A stretch of 64,000 nucleotides of DNA from NCBI GenBank assembly GCA_014925825.1, contig JACGCK010000136.1, forward strand, positions 1 through 64,000, read 5' to 3'. A program made the position numbers and the translations under genes. Positions within the stretch are counted from its first letter, which is position 1. Every line of letters begins with the position of its first letter. This document shows positions 33,404 through 46,361 of the stretch, one piece after another. The notes below the pieces were generated by a model. The model had not been told where the DNA came from. It worked only from the letters and a program-made list of their open reading frames with translations, and made no database searches. This stretch comes from Pholiota molesta (taxonomy: Eukaryota; Basidiomycota; Agaricomycetes; Agaricales; Strophariaceae).

Positions 33404-33462
33404 GGGGAGAGAACAATCAGCTTTGGAACGATGTCGCTCCTTCTTCTGCAACAGAAATTTGA
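33404..33462 (+). pseudogene. Remnant of lectin exon 6 (third module)
   Basis: The stretch AACAATCAGCTTTGGAACG...GAAATTTGA repeats the last codons and stop of lectin copy 2 (about 24240-24297). Everything upstream of the final exon is absent; the NACHT gene's 5' end sits there instead. The 3' flank continues collinear with copy 2 into the permease. Confidence 0.75.
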
Positions 33463-35085
33463 GCATTGGAGCACTACGGTTCCGTGTGAGCAACGTATAA
33501 AGGAGTTTTAAACTCACAGTAAGTTACCTTTATTCTTGCTTATTCGCCACTGTTAATTCACGGACTATGACTGGACTGTTTAATATCTTCGAAAAGTTGA
33601 TATACTAGTAAGTAGTTTCATTCAGCTTGCAATAAACTTGACTTTGATTATTTGCGTTTGAGCTTCCACCTAGTATTCATGCGACAATGCGTCATGCATT
33701 GAATCTCATCAGAACATGGCTCTTGAAATAACCACGATGGAGGCACTCAAGGCTACAGACTCAAGGCCGAAAGTTTTCTGAAGTTGGAAAAGTATCCGAT
33801 GATTTCCGGCGAGTCTTCTTGCACTTCCGTGCCTTGTGTTCAAACTCGTCTTCAAATCCTTGTACGTATTTCGCCGAAGGTATGTCAGTGAGAAACCAAT
33901 CGTTAGTTCTTTTCGACCAACCATTATTTGAAATTGAACCAGATTCACATCTCGTCGACTCGCACAATAACCTATATATAAGAAAGCTGGACTTATAACA
34001 TTGAAATCGTATTTTTCCGCACATATACATCATAGCTCAAGATCGAGTCCAATAGCCACGCAAGTGCACATCCCACCCCATCACACAACCCTACTCGATC
34101 TTCTGCCGCGCGAACTTCAAGCAAAAAAGAAAAACATCCATCAACTCCAGCCCCATCATACAGCAGAACCTCAGAACTTAAAACGCACCACATTGACAAC
34201 CGTCCCATCCTCCAGCACCTCCTTCCTTGGAACGAGCGCGTAGCCAAACACCCGCGGCAGCACCACGCGCCACACAGCCCAGTACACAACGCCCGCGAGC
34301 ATGATCGCGATGCCCACCAGACAATACCTACATACATAGGAGCCATCAGCGATCATCGCCGATGATGATGATGCGGGATAGATGCGAGTGGATACGTACA
34401 GGTAGTACGGCAAGGGCGGCGTATCCCCGACTTTATTCGCGGGGTGCAGGAAGGGCGCGATGATGACTAGTACAACGCAAAAAAAAAAAAAAAAAGTCAG
34501 GACCATGAACCCGCGCATCCAGCAGAAGCGGCACGGAAAGACGCACGGAAGACAGCGGCAGCGAAGAAGAACACCGCAAACGGGAGCCAAACTGCAGCAC
34601 AACGCCCCAACCCGTCAGAACCCAACCACCAGACGCCCCACAATCGCAAGGAGACGTACTTTTGAACGGCCGTTGGATGTCCGGCTTCTTCCACCTCAGC
34701 CAGAACAAGCCCTATTTACAAAAGCGTTCAGATCAGCGCCCGGTCACAACCGCACAAACGAAGAAGAAAGACGGACCAAGACGATGAACAGATTGATGAT
34801 CTGCTGTGGATATCCCTCCACGTCCAGGATGAACGGGTACGCGACAGCAGGAGGGGGCGCTATGATCACGATCACCTACAAGCATTGACCATGCGTTCAG
34901 CAACCGCGCGGAATGGAACGAGCAAGGAAGGGAATAGATTGTACGCACGGAGGGTATAAGATGCACGATGAGCCCTGGAAGCGGCGATTTCCCCGTGGGC
35001 CAATTCGATGCCCAGAACTTATTACCGAAGGGTAGTGGTACACCTTCTTTTGCCAGCTCTGCATACGGAAAAAGAGAAAATCCGG
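33404..35085. repeat. Segmental duplication shared with 24241-25862
   Basis: This is collinear with the 3' flank of lectin 2 and the truncated permease, including the GCAACTCGTC-type and TGCACATCCCACCCCATC blocks in between. It is the third lectin/permease module, with the reciprocal loss: lectin gone, permease complete. Confidence 0.75.
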
Positions 35086-36876
35086 GGCGTAAGTAGATAA
35101 ATCAAGGAAGAGAAATGTACGATCAACCGACCTTGATTAACTCGAGACGCCGCATATGTCACCGTGATAACATTGCCCAACGCACTGTAAGCAGCAGCAA
35201 GTCAGCGACAGCCCACATCCACCATTGCACGTTAACGACTCGGAAAACGCACCTCAGCGCAACGATCACAGACAGCGCCCTCTCCGCCTTATTCCCAAAC
35301 ACATTCCCAAAGAACAGCGCAGCAACCGTCACCCCCGACGCTCTGATCTCCTGCTTCGTCGCTGCCCTATACACAAACACACCCACACGCAGCACAACAA
35401 GTAAGTATTAAGCATGTATGTAATCACCCGCAGCCCACGGCCAACGGCCAGCGGCGCTGCGAAACATTAGAACAAGACCACTCACGCGAAATACGCGACG
35501 TTCGCGAGCAGATAGAGCACCGCGCAGATGCCGAGCCCCAGCGGGCCCGCGATCTTCAGCGTGCGGATCGGGTCCTTGACCTCGTTCAGCACGTAGTTGA
35601 TGTTCGACCACCCGGCGTACGCGTTGAGCACCTTGAACGTCGCCGTCGCGTACTGGGGTCGTGGAAAAAAGAGAAAGAAAGCGGCGCATCGTCATTGCGA
35701 GGCTTCAAGCGAGACGAGGAGGGAGGGCGACGTACATCGTTACTGCTATGCGAGCTCCCGGCGAACGCGTTCCGGAAGTTGGCGTGTGGGTCTTTGATGT
35801 GGGTTTTCCCTGATAGCACCACCCAGCCTAGAGAAGCGGCCGATAACGGTAGATTGAGAACAAGAATAGATTCCGCAGGATGAGCGGCACGTACCACTGA
35901 TCACGACGAAAAGGAGGATTACAATTTTGAACACGCTAAGGGTCTGAAGCGCGATACCTATATATCAGACAACAGGATGGCAGAGAACGAAGGTCGGCTA
36001 TACGAACATTCATCAAGAGGACACCGATTCTTGGAGTGAGGCCATGTAATAGGGTGACAAAGAAAATAACTGAGAGGAGTCAGTCAGTCATCGATACACA
36101 GTTGCGGAGACAACGTTAGATGGCATACCTCCTAAAGCTATCCCTCGGACGACCCACCGATCGGCGGCGTGGCCAGCAGCAACTAAAATGCTGGAAGTAG
36201 ACGGGAAGCCAAATGAGTATCAATTCCGAAGAAGAACGCTGCAGGACCGACTTGTTCGCAAAGACCTGTCAATCATCCAATTAGCACGAGAAAACACCAA
36301 AATTAGACCAGAATCGTACAATGCAGCCCGACGCCGTAAAGCCCAACAAGATGGCGTTCGCCGCGAATATCACAGTTGCCAGAAATTTTGGCTTTTTATA
36401 CACGGCTTCGAGATAGACCTTCTCTCCGCCCGAGCGAGGGAACATGGTCCCGTACTCCAACCAGACGAAGAGACCGCAGAACGAGAGAACGAATCCGAGG
36501 ACCCACAGCATCAGCGACGCGCCCACTGAGCCCACTGATGATAGAATGGAAGATGGTGTCGAGAAGATACCGGTTCCGATAATGCGGCCGACACTTTGGG
36601 AGCAAGTGTCAGAGAGAAGGAGAGAGTGAGAGAACGAGAACGTACATGAGCATGGTACAGCTGAAGACGCCCAAGTGGCGTCCCATTCCACCAGCCACAT
36701 CTGTCAAGTACGGTCAGCGACTCAGCGCTGCTCTATAACGGTTGTGCAGGAAGAAAGTACGAACCTTCCTCGAACGACAGCACTCCAGGATTGTCCGTGT
36801 TGACCTCAGTCTCGCTATGCACGCTATCGACGCTTCCCTTCTCTCCATACGCTTTCTGAGCCGGAACGTCTGCCAT
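34171..36876 (-). CDS. Amino-acid permease of the LAT/Mup1 type (probable high-affinity methionine permease)
   Basis: About 17 small exons on the minus strand read through in phase from ATG 36876 (MADVPAQKAYGEKGSVDS) to a stop at 34171. Conserved pieces in order are RIIGTGIFSTPSSIL, LFVWLEYGTMFPRSGGEK, AANAILLGFTASGC, AAGHAADRWVVRGIAL, NAYAGWSNINYVLNEVKDP, ALFFGNVFGNKAERALS, NKFWASNWPTGKSPLP, VAYPFILDVEGYPQQIINLF and a C-terminal YALVPRKEVLEDGTVVN. Hydrophobic segments fit a 12-TM APC transporter of the plasma membrane. GTGIF and SGGEK-type motifs mark the L-type/Mup1 branch, whose fungal members import methionine. Exon 4 is only 14 nt (36265-36252). Three dead partial copies lie at 12.2, 14.8 and 25.4 kb, so this is the only complete copy here. 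Confidence 0.85.
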
Positions 36877-36889
36877 GGTCGTCTTCGCC

Positions 36890-37830
36890 TTCCACTATGT
36901 CGAACTACACGGAGAGATGGTCGACGGGAGAAAGGAAGTACAGATCAGAGTTAGGGCTGTGAGGCATATATGTGGGTATGGGCTCCACGAAGCGAGGAAG
37001 GCAGTGACAGGAGCGTAGTGGGAATCGCCATTCTTTTCGAGAATGTCGCGAGATACAAGCCAGATGGCTTCTCCAACTCCTTCGGCTGTGGTGGTATGGC
37101 ACAATCCACATATACTATGGTCAGTTTGATCCCGTCAAAAATCTAATTATACCACTCACTCCGTGTCACACACTGTTGCCCGTTTCATGTTATGATGTTG
37201 TGCTCTCTCCACAGCATGCTCGGCAGTCCTTGGACTTTCAAAACTCCTTGAGCATTGTATTGAGGCGTAATAGCCATAGGCTTGATTGAATTTGAGGCGA
37301 AATGGGCTTGTATTCCAGCCAGTGTCGAAGAGCGTGACAATGTTTAATTGGTCCGAATTTAACCAGAGAATCATCGCAATTCATAATCCTAATCATAATC
37401 AACCAAAACAGGCGCTGCAAGGCTCAGCAGTTGAGGTCCTAGCGAGGCGATTGTTAATTTTAGCATATCCTTATCGTGAGCAGTTTGAGAACAAGTTTCA
37501 GAGCTCGATAAGGATTCTATTTATACTTCTCGAATGAACAGATGAGGAGGGTAGGAGCTCAATAATGATGTACTTGAGTCGTACATAGCCTTGATCTCAA
37601 GGGATAGTGAATCATCCATTGGCAGTTGAGACTTCGATCGCAGTCTCCAGATGTCAAAGGCAATCCTCTTGTAAAATAACATTGATCACCCGGGACGGAC
37701 AGGTCTTTTTATGAGAGCAGGGCGCGTCGTACATAACCTTTCTATGAAGGTGTCACTCAGTATAATCGTAATGAATTGTTGATAGTCGACTGCATTGCGG
37801 TGCACAATCTTTCCCACTCGATCCAATTGG
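36890..37830. other. Permease upstream region, no gene recognised
   Basis: Short minus-strand frames (36895-37104 and 37156-37374) match nothing I know. The stretch probably holds the permease promoter and the 3' flank of the F-box gene. Confidence 0.35.
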
Positions 37831-37838
37831 TCGTACTG

Positions 37839-39763
37839 TTACTCGATGGTGTATATATCCAGGACGATAGTAGCGAGCTCAAGCTCAATCTACAAAAACG
37901 GATGGTAAATTCAAACAAAAATCACAAGGCAAAAGAATCAATGTTATGATAGAAATAGATTAGAAAACAGGGTCGAGAACGCACCTGTACACCAATAATG
38001 CATTCCTCATTTACAAGTATATTACCGTACTGCTTCGAAAGCTCCCGCGTCCAGGATACGAATGGAAGGTGTGTCTCGACATCACCTCGAAAGTACGGAT
38101 GTCGGATGATAGTAATACTCGATGGCACCAACACCCCCGGCGGATTCATCGCTGACAACGGCGGCCGCGGAAGGACGCCTTGCGCGGCCAACACGGCGGC
38201 GCGGGAGAAGTCCAGCACCTCCACAGACGGGTCGGGCTGGGTAGTGCGTGGAGCCTGGACGACGCGCTGCCCGTGGACGCACCTACACGGGCATCGGGAT
38301 TGATTTCAACGGCGCAGATAAGACCCGCCGCGCGGGTGCGTGCTCACCTATTATACCATCTCGCCGTCGTCTTATACGCAGGGTAGATGATGCGCGTGTT
38401 CTGCGGGCCCCACTCCATCCAGGGGACGTCCAGAGCCACCCCCGCACCAGAGCCCGCATAGCGCGCGATGTAGCGCATAAAAACCCGCTGGTGCACAAAC
38501 ACATTCGTGGATATGCTGGACGGGGGCCCCTCTGCATCCTCTCTGTACGTCAAAGTGAACACATGCAGGCGGTCCGCGTCATTGACCACAAGTGGGATAT
38601 GGAGCGTCGCCTGCGCCATTACTGGCCCGGCTTGGGCGGATATGCCCATGATACTGATACCCGTGGAAATGGGGGGAAGATGCAGCGTGGCAAGGTGGAT
38701 GGCTGGAGTCGTGACTCCGGAAGGTCGTATGAATTTGTACAGCTGAATCGACCCAGAATCAACTAGGGAGCTAAAGAAACAGTACGTGTGGTCGATGAGA
38801 CCGAATTGGTGACCATATCTCACAGGTGGAAGCAAAGGATCAACAGCAAGGGAGGAATCCTGCAAATTTTGGTTAAAAAGATTAGAGGACAGCATAAAAA
38901 CCGTGGCGCACCAGTATAAGATGTGATGTGGTCCAATCCCATATCATTACACGCCACCACCGTACTAAGGGGTCAAAGAAAGTGAATGCCAAGATGTTAT
39001 GCGCAACATATAGAGAAGGTTGCTCTGGACGGTTACCATAAACTACGCTGGGATATATCGTCATCATCAAACAGCTATTGTGCGCTAATGGGTGGGAGAT
39101 GTCGGTAGACATGGTGCGAGTATGGATACGAAGGCTACGATCGTCAGATTGCGCGGGTTGGCTACGAAGACGCTGAGATTTGGACACAAAGCTTATGCAT
39201 CGATGAACAAGTACTTACGTATCATCATCGTACAGCAACGCTATCATGTCTTGTGTAGGGTCCATCGTGAAAGCTAAAACTAATGTCCCTGTCCTGGCGT
39301 TCTGGAACGAACATTTTTCGATGTTGCTGGAAGTAGGTAGCGATATGATTTGCGCGATGTGCTCCCTGTTGGTATAAGCGAATGCGGCTCCGACAAGTCT
39401 AATTCCGTAACCGTCATATGGCAACTCTAGAGTAACAAGCTCGCCAAATTCAAGTGAAAGCCATGCCTGGCGATGTCGAAGAAGATGTTCGAGGAGGTCA
39501 GCATGGGGAGCAGACAGTCGGGCGTCTTTAAGGCCATTCAAGTGAAGTTGAATAGTATACGCCAACAATGAAGAGTTCTTGATGGTCTCGCAGACGGATT
39601 TGCATGTCTAGAATCTCACATATTCAATGACTGCTTTCCAGATCAGAGTCAAAATAAGACAAAGATAAGATCGTACCATTGAACAGCGAGCTAGAGCAAC
39701 AGCATCAAGAAGGGACAGGATCTTGATTCTCAGCTCTTCTGGAATACCGGGGAGACTATTCAT
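37839..39763 (-). CDS. F-box protein, six exons
   Basis: Exons 39763-39677, 39607-39219, 39161-38912, 38859-38348, 38282-37985 and 37889-37839 join in phase into 528 residues. The first exon encodes an F-box (MNSLPGIPEELRIKILSLLD, then AVALARCSM), which continues into exon 2 (TCKSVCETIKNSSLL). The rest is a long scaffold without clear repeats, typical of expanded agaricomycete F-box families; landmarks are LVTLELPYDGYGIRL, WWRVMIWDW, WMEWGPQNTRIIYP and VSWTRELSKQYGN. F-box proteins recruit substrates to SCF ubiquitin ligases through Skp1; the target is unknown. Exon 3 uses a downstream acceptor (after 39162), because the nearer AG would give a stop. Confidence 0.75.
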
Positions 39764-39881
39764 TATTTGGAAGGATAGCTGGCAAGCTCGAATTGAGCAA
39801 AATACAGATGGTAGTCTGGCTTGAGTCTGGCACGTTGTCATCAATTTCATTTCGTATCAAATGAGCAAAGGTATTTTTTTG

Positions 39882-40536
39882 TTACGTAATGAAGCTATTA
39901 CAGTCGGAGGACCGAACTGAGGACTTGAAAAGTGTATCGCATTTCGTTCCTCTGCCTGTACATAGATACCCGTTGGAAATCCTCGCGCTCACCTCCTCTA
40001 AGGACGCTGCCTCGGACAGCGCCCAGCTGAGGCTCGAAAAACACCCTACTCCGAGCTCAGTAGCAGATTCGAAGATGGCACGCGTAATCTCTACGTCCTC
40101 TTCACGAACCACCGCAACACAGGTTTTCTTCGCCCATACGTAGCACGTATTCATACGGCCGCGCAAACGACGCCGGACTGTCTTTGATGACAAGGTGCCG
40201 CATGTACCGCGAGAGATCAGGGCATCAGCAAATCAGCCCTAGCGATTTCGTCGTCGTGTCATGGGTACTTTGTACTCCGAGTCATAGTTGATTGTGATGG
40301 ACTCGACTGCGCAGCGCAGCGGTGTCCGCATGGCTGAGAATCCTGCCGAAGATCTCAAAACTCAACATCGGGAGGCGACGCTCCCGAGGAGGATCTGGGA
40401 GTACGAACGTCATGGAACAGTAGTGAGTAGCGAGGTCGCGCTGGAGAGCCGGGTAAATACCAGGTAGGAGCAGTCGATGATGTAATAGATCGAAAGGTGT
40501 AAGGTGGGGAGGCGATCCCGGAGGTTGAGAGGACAT
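39882..40536 (-). pseudogene. F-box-like gene relic
   Basis: The minus strand starts with a plausible coding exon (MSSQPPGSPPHLTPFDLLHH) leading to an F-box-like MLSFEIFGRILSHADTAAL. It then loses frame: YMRHLVIKDSPASFARPYEY and ITRAIFESATELGVGCFSSL are readable but in different phases with stops between. The pattern resembles other basidiomycete F-box proteins and it lies just upstream of an intact one. I could not find introns that repair it, so a decayed gene is more likely than an active one. Confidence 0.4.
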
Positions 40537-40559
40537 CGTGGCGGGTGTAGGGAAGTGGG

Positions 40560-43380
40560 CAGAGAACTGCAGAAACGCTGAGTTGGAGGCTACTTCAGTG
40601 AACTATGCCAACCTTCCCTCAAGTTCTGGAACGCTGGAACGGTTATTGTCGGCACATGGGCCCAAGAAAGACCAATGGAAGAGATGGCCTGACCGATGAA
40701 TCTGGCAACAGTATGGAGTGAAAGTGGCAAGATCCTACAGTCGCCAATTTGGGGCATTTGAAGCGTCCGCCACCTCCGCGTCAGAGTGACCCATGATCGA
40801 TATCGTGTGAGGTCGTTCCTAAGTTGAATCACATCAGTAGTTAGATCACAAATACCAACCACGACTACTCACCGGTCAAAGCATGTATATTCTGGATTCT
40901 CCAACAGGCGCGTCCAGTAAGTCCTGTTCATGACAAAAAAGATTTCGTTGCCAGCATGACTTGTTGACGGCTTTAACATACGAAGACGTATATTCAGCGG
41001 CCCTAAAGAAATAGATCGTGGTAGAATGGAGCGTTCGAATTTGAATGTTCATTATCAAAACGTACTGAAATATATACAGGCAGGCAGACGGTATAGAATT
41101 CATATGTATCGCCCGCAAAGCATCCATCGAATGGTGAAGCCGCTGGTGGGACTCGATTTCTCAAACCGTAAGGTCTGACCATCCAGACCACCTTCTAAAC
41201 GCAAGTTCACTACAGAAAGATAGCGTCAATATATGTTTGAACACAAGAATGCAAGATATTAGTCAAGAAAATATAGTGGGTCGGTCGTATGGCGAGACGT
41301 GTCAGATACCGTTGTAGTAAGGTTAACTCACAGGGCCCACTCGTCCGTAGACAGTAGGCACTCGTGGTACAGTAAGTAAAGTTGTCATCACTGTCGCCCA
41401 TCGCAGCCGAGGAAGGTACATACAACGAGAAACAATGCAAGGTTAAAAGAACTAACCAGGCATATTAGGACGCTAACGTTGTCCAAAGTCTTGCGAAGAA
41501 TGAATACGAGGTCAATCTGGAATGAAAAATGTGTTAGAGAACCGGCTAAAATGAATTCGGAAGAAGGCAATAAAATGGGGCGTCAGCTACCGTTGTAGAA
41601 GATGACCTCAAGAAATGAACGAATCTTTTCAGATCCAAACATTTCATTCGGACAGTGTGAATATTTTGTAATCATTCGCGTCGAAACAATTATGGAAGAA
41701 AGGGAAGGCCAGAGAATCATAAACGGGTGGTCGAAGAAAGAAGAAAGAAACATGAGTCGGATGAGTGAACTTACCACATAACATCGCAGCCAAATAACCA
41801 AAAGGCGCTCGGAGGCCACACAACCGCAGCTACGTAGTATCCGCCGGAATGATCCTAAACCCATGGCAGTCGAAACAAACGCCCCGCGTGAATAAGGCGA
41901 TGGAGCAAGATTGAAAGTACGCATGCGATGCTAGAGTGGATTATGAATTAGTTAAATTGATCTCGTCTCGGTCTTCAACGAATGAAAAGAAAAAGAAAAA
42001 TCAGTCCCGAAAGATGGTTAATTGATTGGCAGCATAGTGAGGCGAGCCCCTAGCCTTCATTTCGAATGTATCGTATGCATCATATGTAACGGAAAGAAAC
42101 GCGGAAAATCCATGCTCACCCAATATATAGTGACAAATCAACGTAGACTCGCTCATCTCTCTGTTACTGAGGTCATTCAAGATGCATGGAACGAAGCCGG
42201 GTATTTCATCTGAAGATGGGGAAGGGAGATCGTGGAACGAAAGGAAGGCAGTTATGAACGAACATCGGATGAGGAAGAGGCAACGGCAACGTCCACTCAA
42301 ATTTTTTTATAAAGTACTACCCAGTCAGGTGACCGCAATTTGAATCGGAGATCGAAGTTGGTTCAACGTCTCATCAATCGGCCGCGTTGACGAGCCTTAC
42401 AGTTACAGTTACACTGACTCAGATTAAGGACGCGTCCTGGACGCGTTTAAAGTTTGGATATTTGAATGGATATAAATGTCACTAATGTTAATTCAGGTAG
42501 AACGAGATCGAAGCCCATGTGAAGTTGGGTCTAGTTGGGTATGTTCGTTACAGTGCGTACACACACCCTCGCTGCTACATACCAACTACATACCTCCTTG
42601 CAGCGAAAGCGCTCCATGATCGCCTTCAAGTTTCCGAGCAGCCACTTCTAGATTTTCTGCTGACTGTCTCCTTTCAGAAATGTCAGCGATAACGGCGAAC
42701 CACAATATGTAGCGATTAGCGCGAGCAATAAGGCCCTTGGCAGAATCTTATTCGAATTGTTATGGCGAATGCGACGTTTGCCCATCGCCAAGGAGGCAAT
42801 AGAGTGGCGATTGCTGCGGCATAGTACATATGTAATGTATTCCGGCGTCTTCTCTTCCATTTCTTGCTCATATTCGCCATACATCTCATATTTTCCATCT
42901 TCCCAGTCATAGTTTGTATATCTACGTCCCTTTCCATCACGACACACTGATTATTCGCCCCATAGATAGTCTAAGACGTTGCGGCATGTTCTAGTGCATG
43001 CGACCTATATCAGACTTTTAACTTCGAAGGAAGATTGTCCCGAGTCGATGTTATGGAAATCGCTTGTCCTTACTGGCGCTTAAATCACGCAAGCCATGTG
43101 GCTTACAGGTATGATGAACTTTAGATACGGCAGCGATGCGATCTAAATATCGGTGATTGGTTACTCAAGCTCCGCAAACCTTAATCTTTTAACGAAAACC
43201 TTTTGAATATGCAGCCACGTTTGTCTTTGGTGGTTACTGTAGTCTGTAGACCAACATTAGACGCTCATTGAAGCCGGAGCTGCAGATTGTCATCGATTCC
43301 AACTCACTGCATAATCCTCAGAAGGTCACGCTAAAGACCCGAATCCGCTAGCGACTGCTTGGAAGTAGCTCTGAGTCTGT
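40560..43380. other. No confident gene
   Basis: Several minus-strand frames of 60-110 codons (for example 41583-41924 and 42001-42300) look hydrophobic in places. I cannot join them into a gene or recognise a family. The AT-rich character fits intergenic sequence or a badly decayed gene. Confidence 0.3.
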
Positions 43381-43386
43381 ATTACT

Positions 43387-43983
43387 GGGTGACTTTCCAT
43401 AACGCTAACTTGAATTATTTAGAAGTTGAATTGTTTAGCGACGTCAGTCGGAGTTCCAATGGTGAAAAGTCGAATTTCCATAATGCCCATAAACGCACAT
43501 TTGGAGTTGATATCTTGAATCGAAAGGGCGAGCTCGTCAAAAAGTCCTTTCCAAGGCTCTCTGAAGCATCCCATCCTATTTTTGGGGATGCAAAAGTGTG
43601 TTGTCCATAGTAATATATATGAAGATGCTATTCCTCAATTTTTCTCCAATAACGCGAGCCAGCAGGCAAAGCTGTTGCATTTGCGAATGCAATGAGCGGG
43701 AGGACGCCGAGCAAGGGTCGGCATTGATGCCGGTGTGCCGGAAAGGGACATCTGGCGAGAAAGGAAAAATAGGGTCCTGAATGGCAACCGCTGACAGTTT
43801 TTGACAACTCAAGATTTGGAAGAGGGGGGGTAGAGGCCTCTTCTAAATACGAGGTTTAGACCTGTCAACTTGAAAGCCAGTTGACAGCCCGGAGGTTGTA
43901 CCGCCAACGGCACCTCGGCCAAGGACCCTTGTTGCCATGTATTTAGAGATAGATATTCAAGTTAGAGTTATGGAAAGTCACCC
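43387..43983. mobile_element. Candidate MITE, ~597 bp, with ~28 bp terminal inverted repeats
   Basis: GGGTGACTTTCCATAAC at 43387 reappears inverted at the right end (GTTATGGAAAGTCACCC ending 43983). The pairing continues inward through CTAACTTGAAT with one mismatch. Both ends abut ACT (43384-43386 and 43984-43986), a possible 3 bp target duplication. No coding frame lies inside. A perfect 9 bp stem CTGTCAACT...AGTTGACAG lies near 43862-43887. It sits in the upstream region of the first DUF6533 gene. Confidence 0.5.
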
Positions 43984-44245
43984 ACTACTGAAGTAAGTGA
44001 GAATGTTCAATGTGTGCCTGTCTTAATTGATGTGTCAACATGTCACTTGAACCGCAGGGACGTAGTTCGTCTACGAATTTTCGGGAGGAATTCTGAAACA
44101 ATTTCGACCGAATATTCTGCAGTATATAGTCTGGGTATTCGTGAGTTCGACTTCATACGTCTCTTGCCCGCACTCCACATCCCATCTTTTCAGGCGACCA
44201 GCCCCTCCTTGTTGATTTCTACTGTGTAAGGAGTCGCAGTGTCCA

Positions 44246-45647
44246 ATGACATCGATCGCTGGCAGCAACATAGCCGTCGCAGTGGACTATCAAATAACTC
44301 TAATAGCAAACTTAATATCAAGTGAGTACTTTTCAGGTTGTGCAAGAGTTTCGTTCATCGTTCAAAATAACTCTTCGGGGACGTGTCGGCGAAGTAAGTT
44401 GGAGCATTGAGCATACAAGTATGGGAATTCGTTGCTCATCTGACCGACGAGGTCGAATATCTTTGGAGGTACGTCCTCCATCTCTGACGTCTGAGCTTCC
44501 GCTTGAAGCCTGATTTCTACTCTTCTATATAGAGGAAGATTTAAGTCCGTCAAAGCGCTGTATTTTTGCTCGCGCTATGTTATGCTAGCATTTCAAATGT
44601 GCGTAATACCAATATTTTCTTGTCAACGTCCATCGTTACTTAAAGCATTCCCCAGCGCCAACCAAATTTTTTCTTATGGCATTGGCTCCCGAATAGAGAG
44701 AACGGGGAACTGCAGCAAGCTCTTCATCTTCAAGTGTCTTATGGGCCACCTCTGCTTGAATGTATTGGAAATGATCTTACTCATTCGAGGTAAAGCTTTT
44801 CCTTTTCAGCTATTTAATTCGTTGGTTTTTTGATCGACAATATTGAAGTATACGCCCTTTACAACAAAAACCCAAGGGTCAAATACTTCCTCGCTGTCGT
44901 ATTCGTCTCCTCTTCAATCCTTGAGATTACTGGGACTACATTCATAATACGAAGTCTCCTTCGAATGAATGGATGTCAGCCTCCGAAAACGGGCAAGATA
45001 ACTGTAGCGACTTACGGGTAAGTAGTCATATACTCCACGATCTTTTCTGCTGTCTTATGAGCTATAATACAGGTCGGGCGCTGGGATGTTCCAATTCGTC
45101 ATCTTTACCATGAGCTTATACAAGCTTGTATGCGACGGGCGTCTATCGAAGACTCCTTTGACCTCCTTGATGCTTCGAGAAGGCATAATCGTTTATGTGA
45201 CTCTAACTGGTGAGTAGGGTAGCTCGCGTGGTTCCTGCCCGTATATTAACATATAACTGTCGAAGCCATCATGATGGCTCTTTTGATGCATGAATTAGTC
45301 GGAAAAGTAGACCTAGGTTTTTGCCGCGCCGTCTTCTCGTACGTGCGACTTATCATGGTCGATAATATTGTTCTAATAATGTCTTTAAATTTAGGTGCTA
45401 TGTATCTCTGATTTCGATGTCGGTAAGTATGTTCTACGAACTCCTTATCTGAGACTGCGATTGATATGTTCTAATCACTATTCACCTACGCCAGGCATCG
45501 AGCCTAATTCTCAATATGCGAAAGTTGGCCGTAAAGAACTACCTGCGGCATCAACGGCCTACTGGGTCGCAAAATATGGCTGAGGACGCAGGCATCAGGT
45601 CCTATACCATTGATGAATCGATCTGTTTAACCTCCTTTTATGAATAA
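44246..45647 (+). CDS. DUF6533-type seven-TM membrane protein, tandem copy A
   Basis: Eight exons (44246-44321, 44399-44468, 44533-44789, 44849-45017, 45073-45209, 45266-45338, 45395-45422, 45495-45647) join in phase into 320 residues. The N-terminal VWEFVAHLTDEVEYLWR and ALYFCSRYVMLAFQM match the DUF6533 signature (a helix with an acidic DEVEYLW end). Later hydrophobic segments (YFLAVVFVSSSILEITG, FQFVIFTMSLYKLVCDG, IMMALLMHELVG) complete a serpentine-like topology, and the tail ends ICLTSFYE. The function of the family is unknown; it is greatly expanded in agaricomycetes. A close paralogue follows head-to-tail 715 bp downstream. Confidence 0.82.
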
Positions 45648-46361
45648 TTTAATCTTTCTCTTTCTGTTATCAAACGTGGACCTCTTTTCGACACGCTGGC
45701 GCAATTCAAGCTTCAGGCGGCCACCTACATCAGACCAACATCAGACCTACAGATATAGCGAGCGATGCCTGCAATGCCACCGAATGCCAGTCCACGTGGG
45801 AAGTGGCTGTGTGCAGGCTAGGCCGCGCTCGTTAACGAGAATGACGGAGAGTTGGCAGGAATCGCTCGCTTAGCGCCCCCCCTGCGCGCCTCGGGCCTCA
45901 TGATCAAGAGTACATACTCCACAAACTTTTAATAGTTTACGAGAACCACATGACTGTGGACAAAGATAGCTCTCCTTGGTGGTTACTGTGGACCACTATT
46001 ACGGACTCGAATGGACAGCAACTATCTTGTTGACTTAAAGAACATCGAAAACGATCCCAACGTCATTGTCGAAATTCAAAGGTAGCTACATCCAAAGTTA
46101 CATCAACCATCGGGTGTGAGAGAGGGAAGAAGAACATCTAAAGTATATTGATGCTGTCACTGCAGGGACCGGTGAATGTCGGGAAATCTGAAACCATTCC
46201 AGAAAGTACCGTCCGAACTTCGAAATTCGAACATTCTTCGATATATAGTCAAGGATATTAGCGAGTTCGACCTCCACATCTCTTATCCGCAGCCCCCTGT
46301 TCAAAGTCCTCCCTTTCCGCTCTGTTCTCTCCGCTCTGCGGTATAGGGAGTCCAAATATTC

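Noticed and set aside
37156..37374. Minus-strand 72-codon frame considered as an extra permease or peptidase exon
   Set aside because: It does not join the permease in phase and shows no motif.
42001..42947. Minus-strand frames of ~100 codons, considered as a membrane protein gene
   Set aside because: I could not connect them through consistent introns to any known family.
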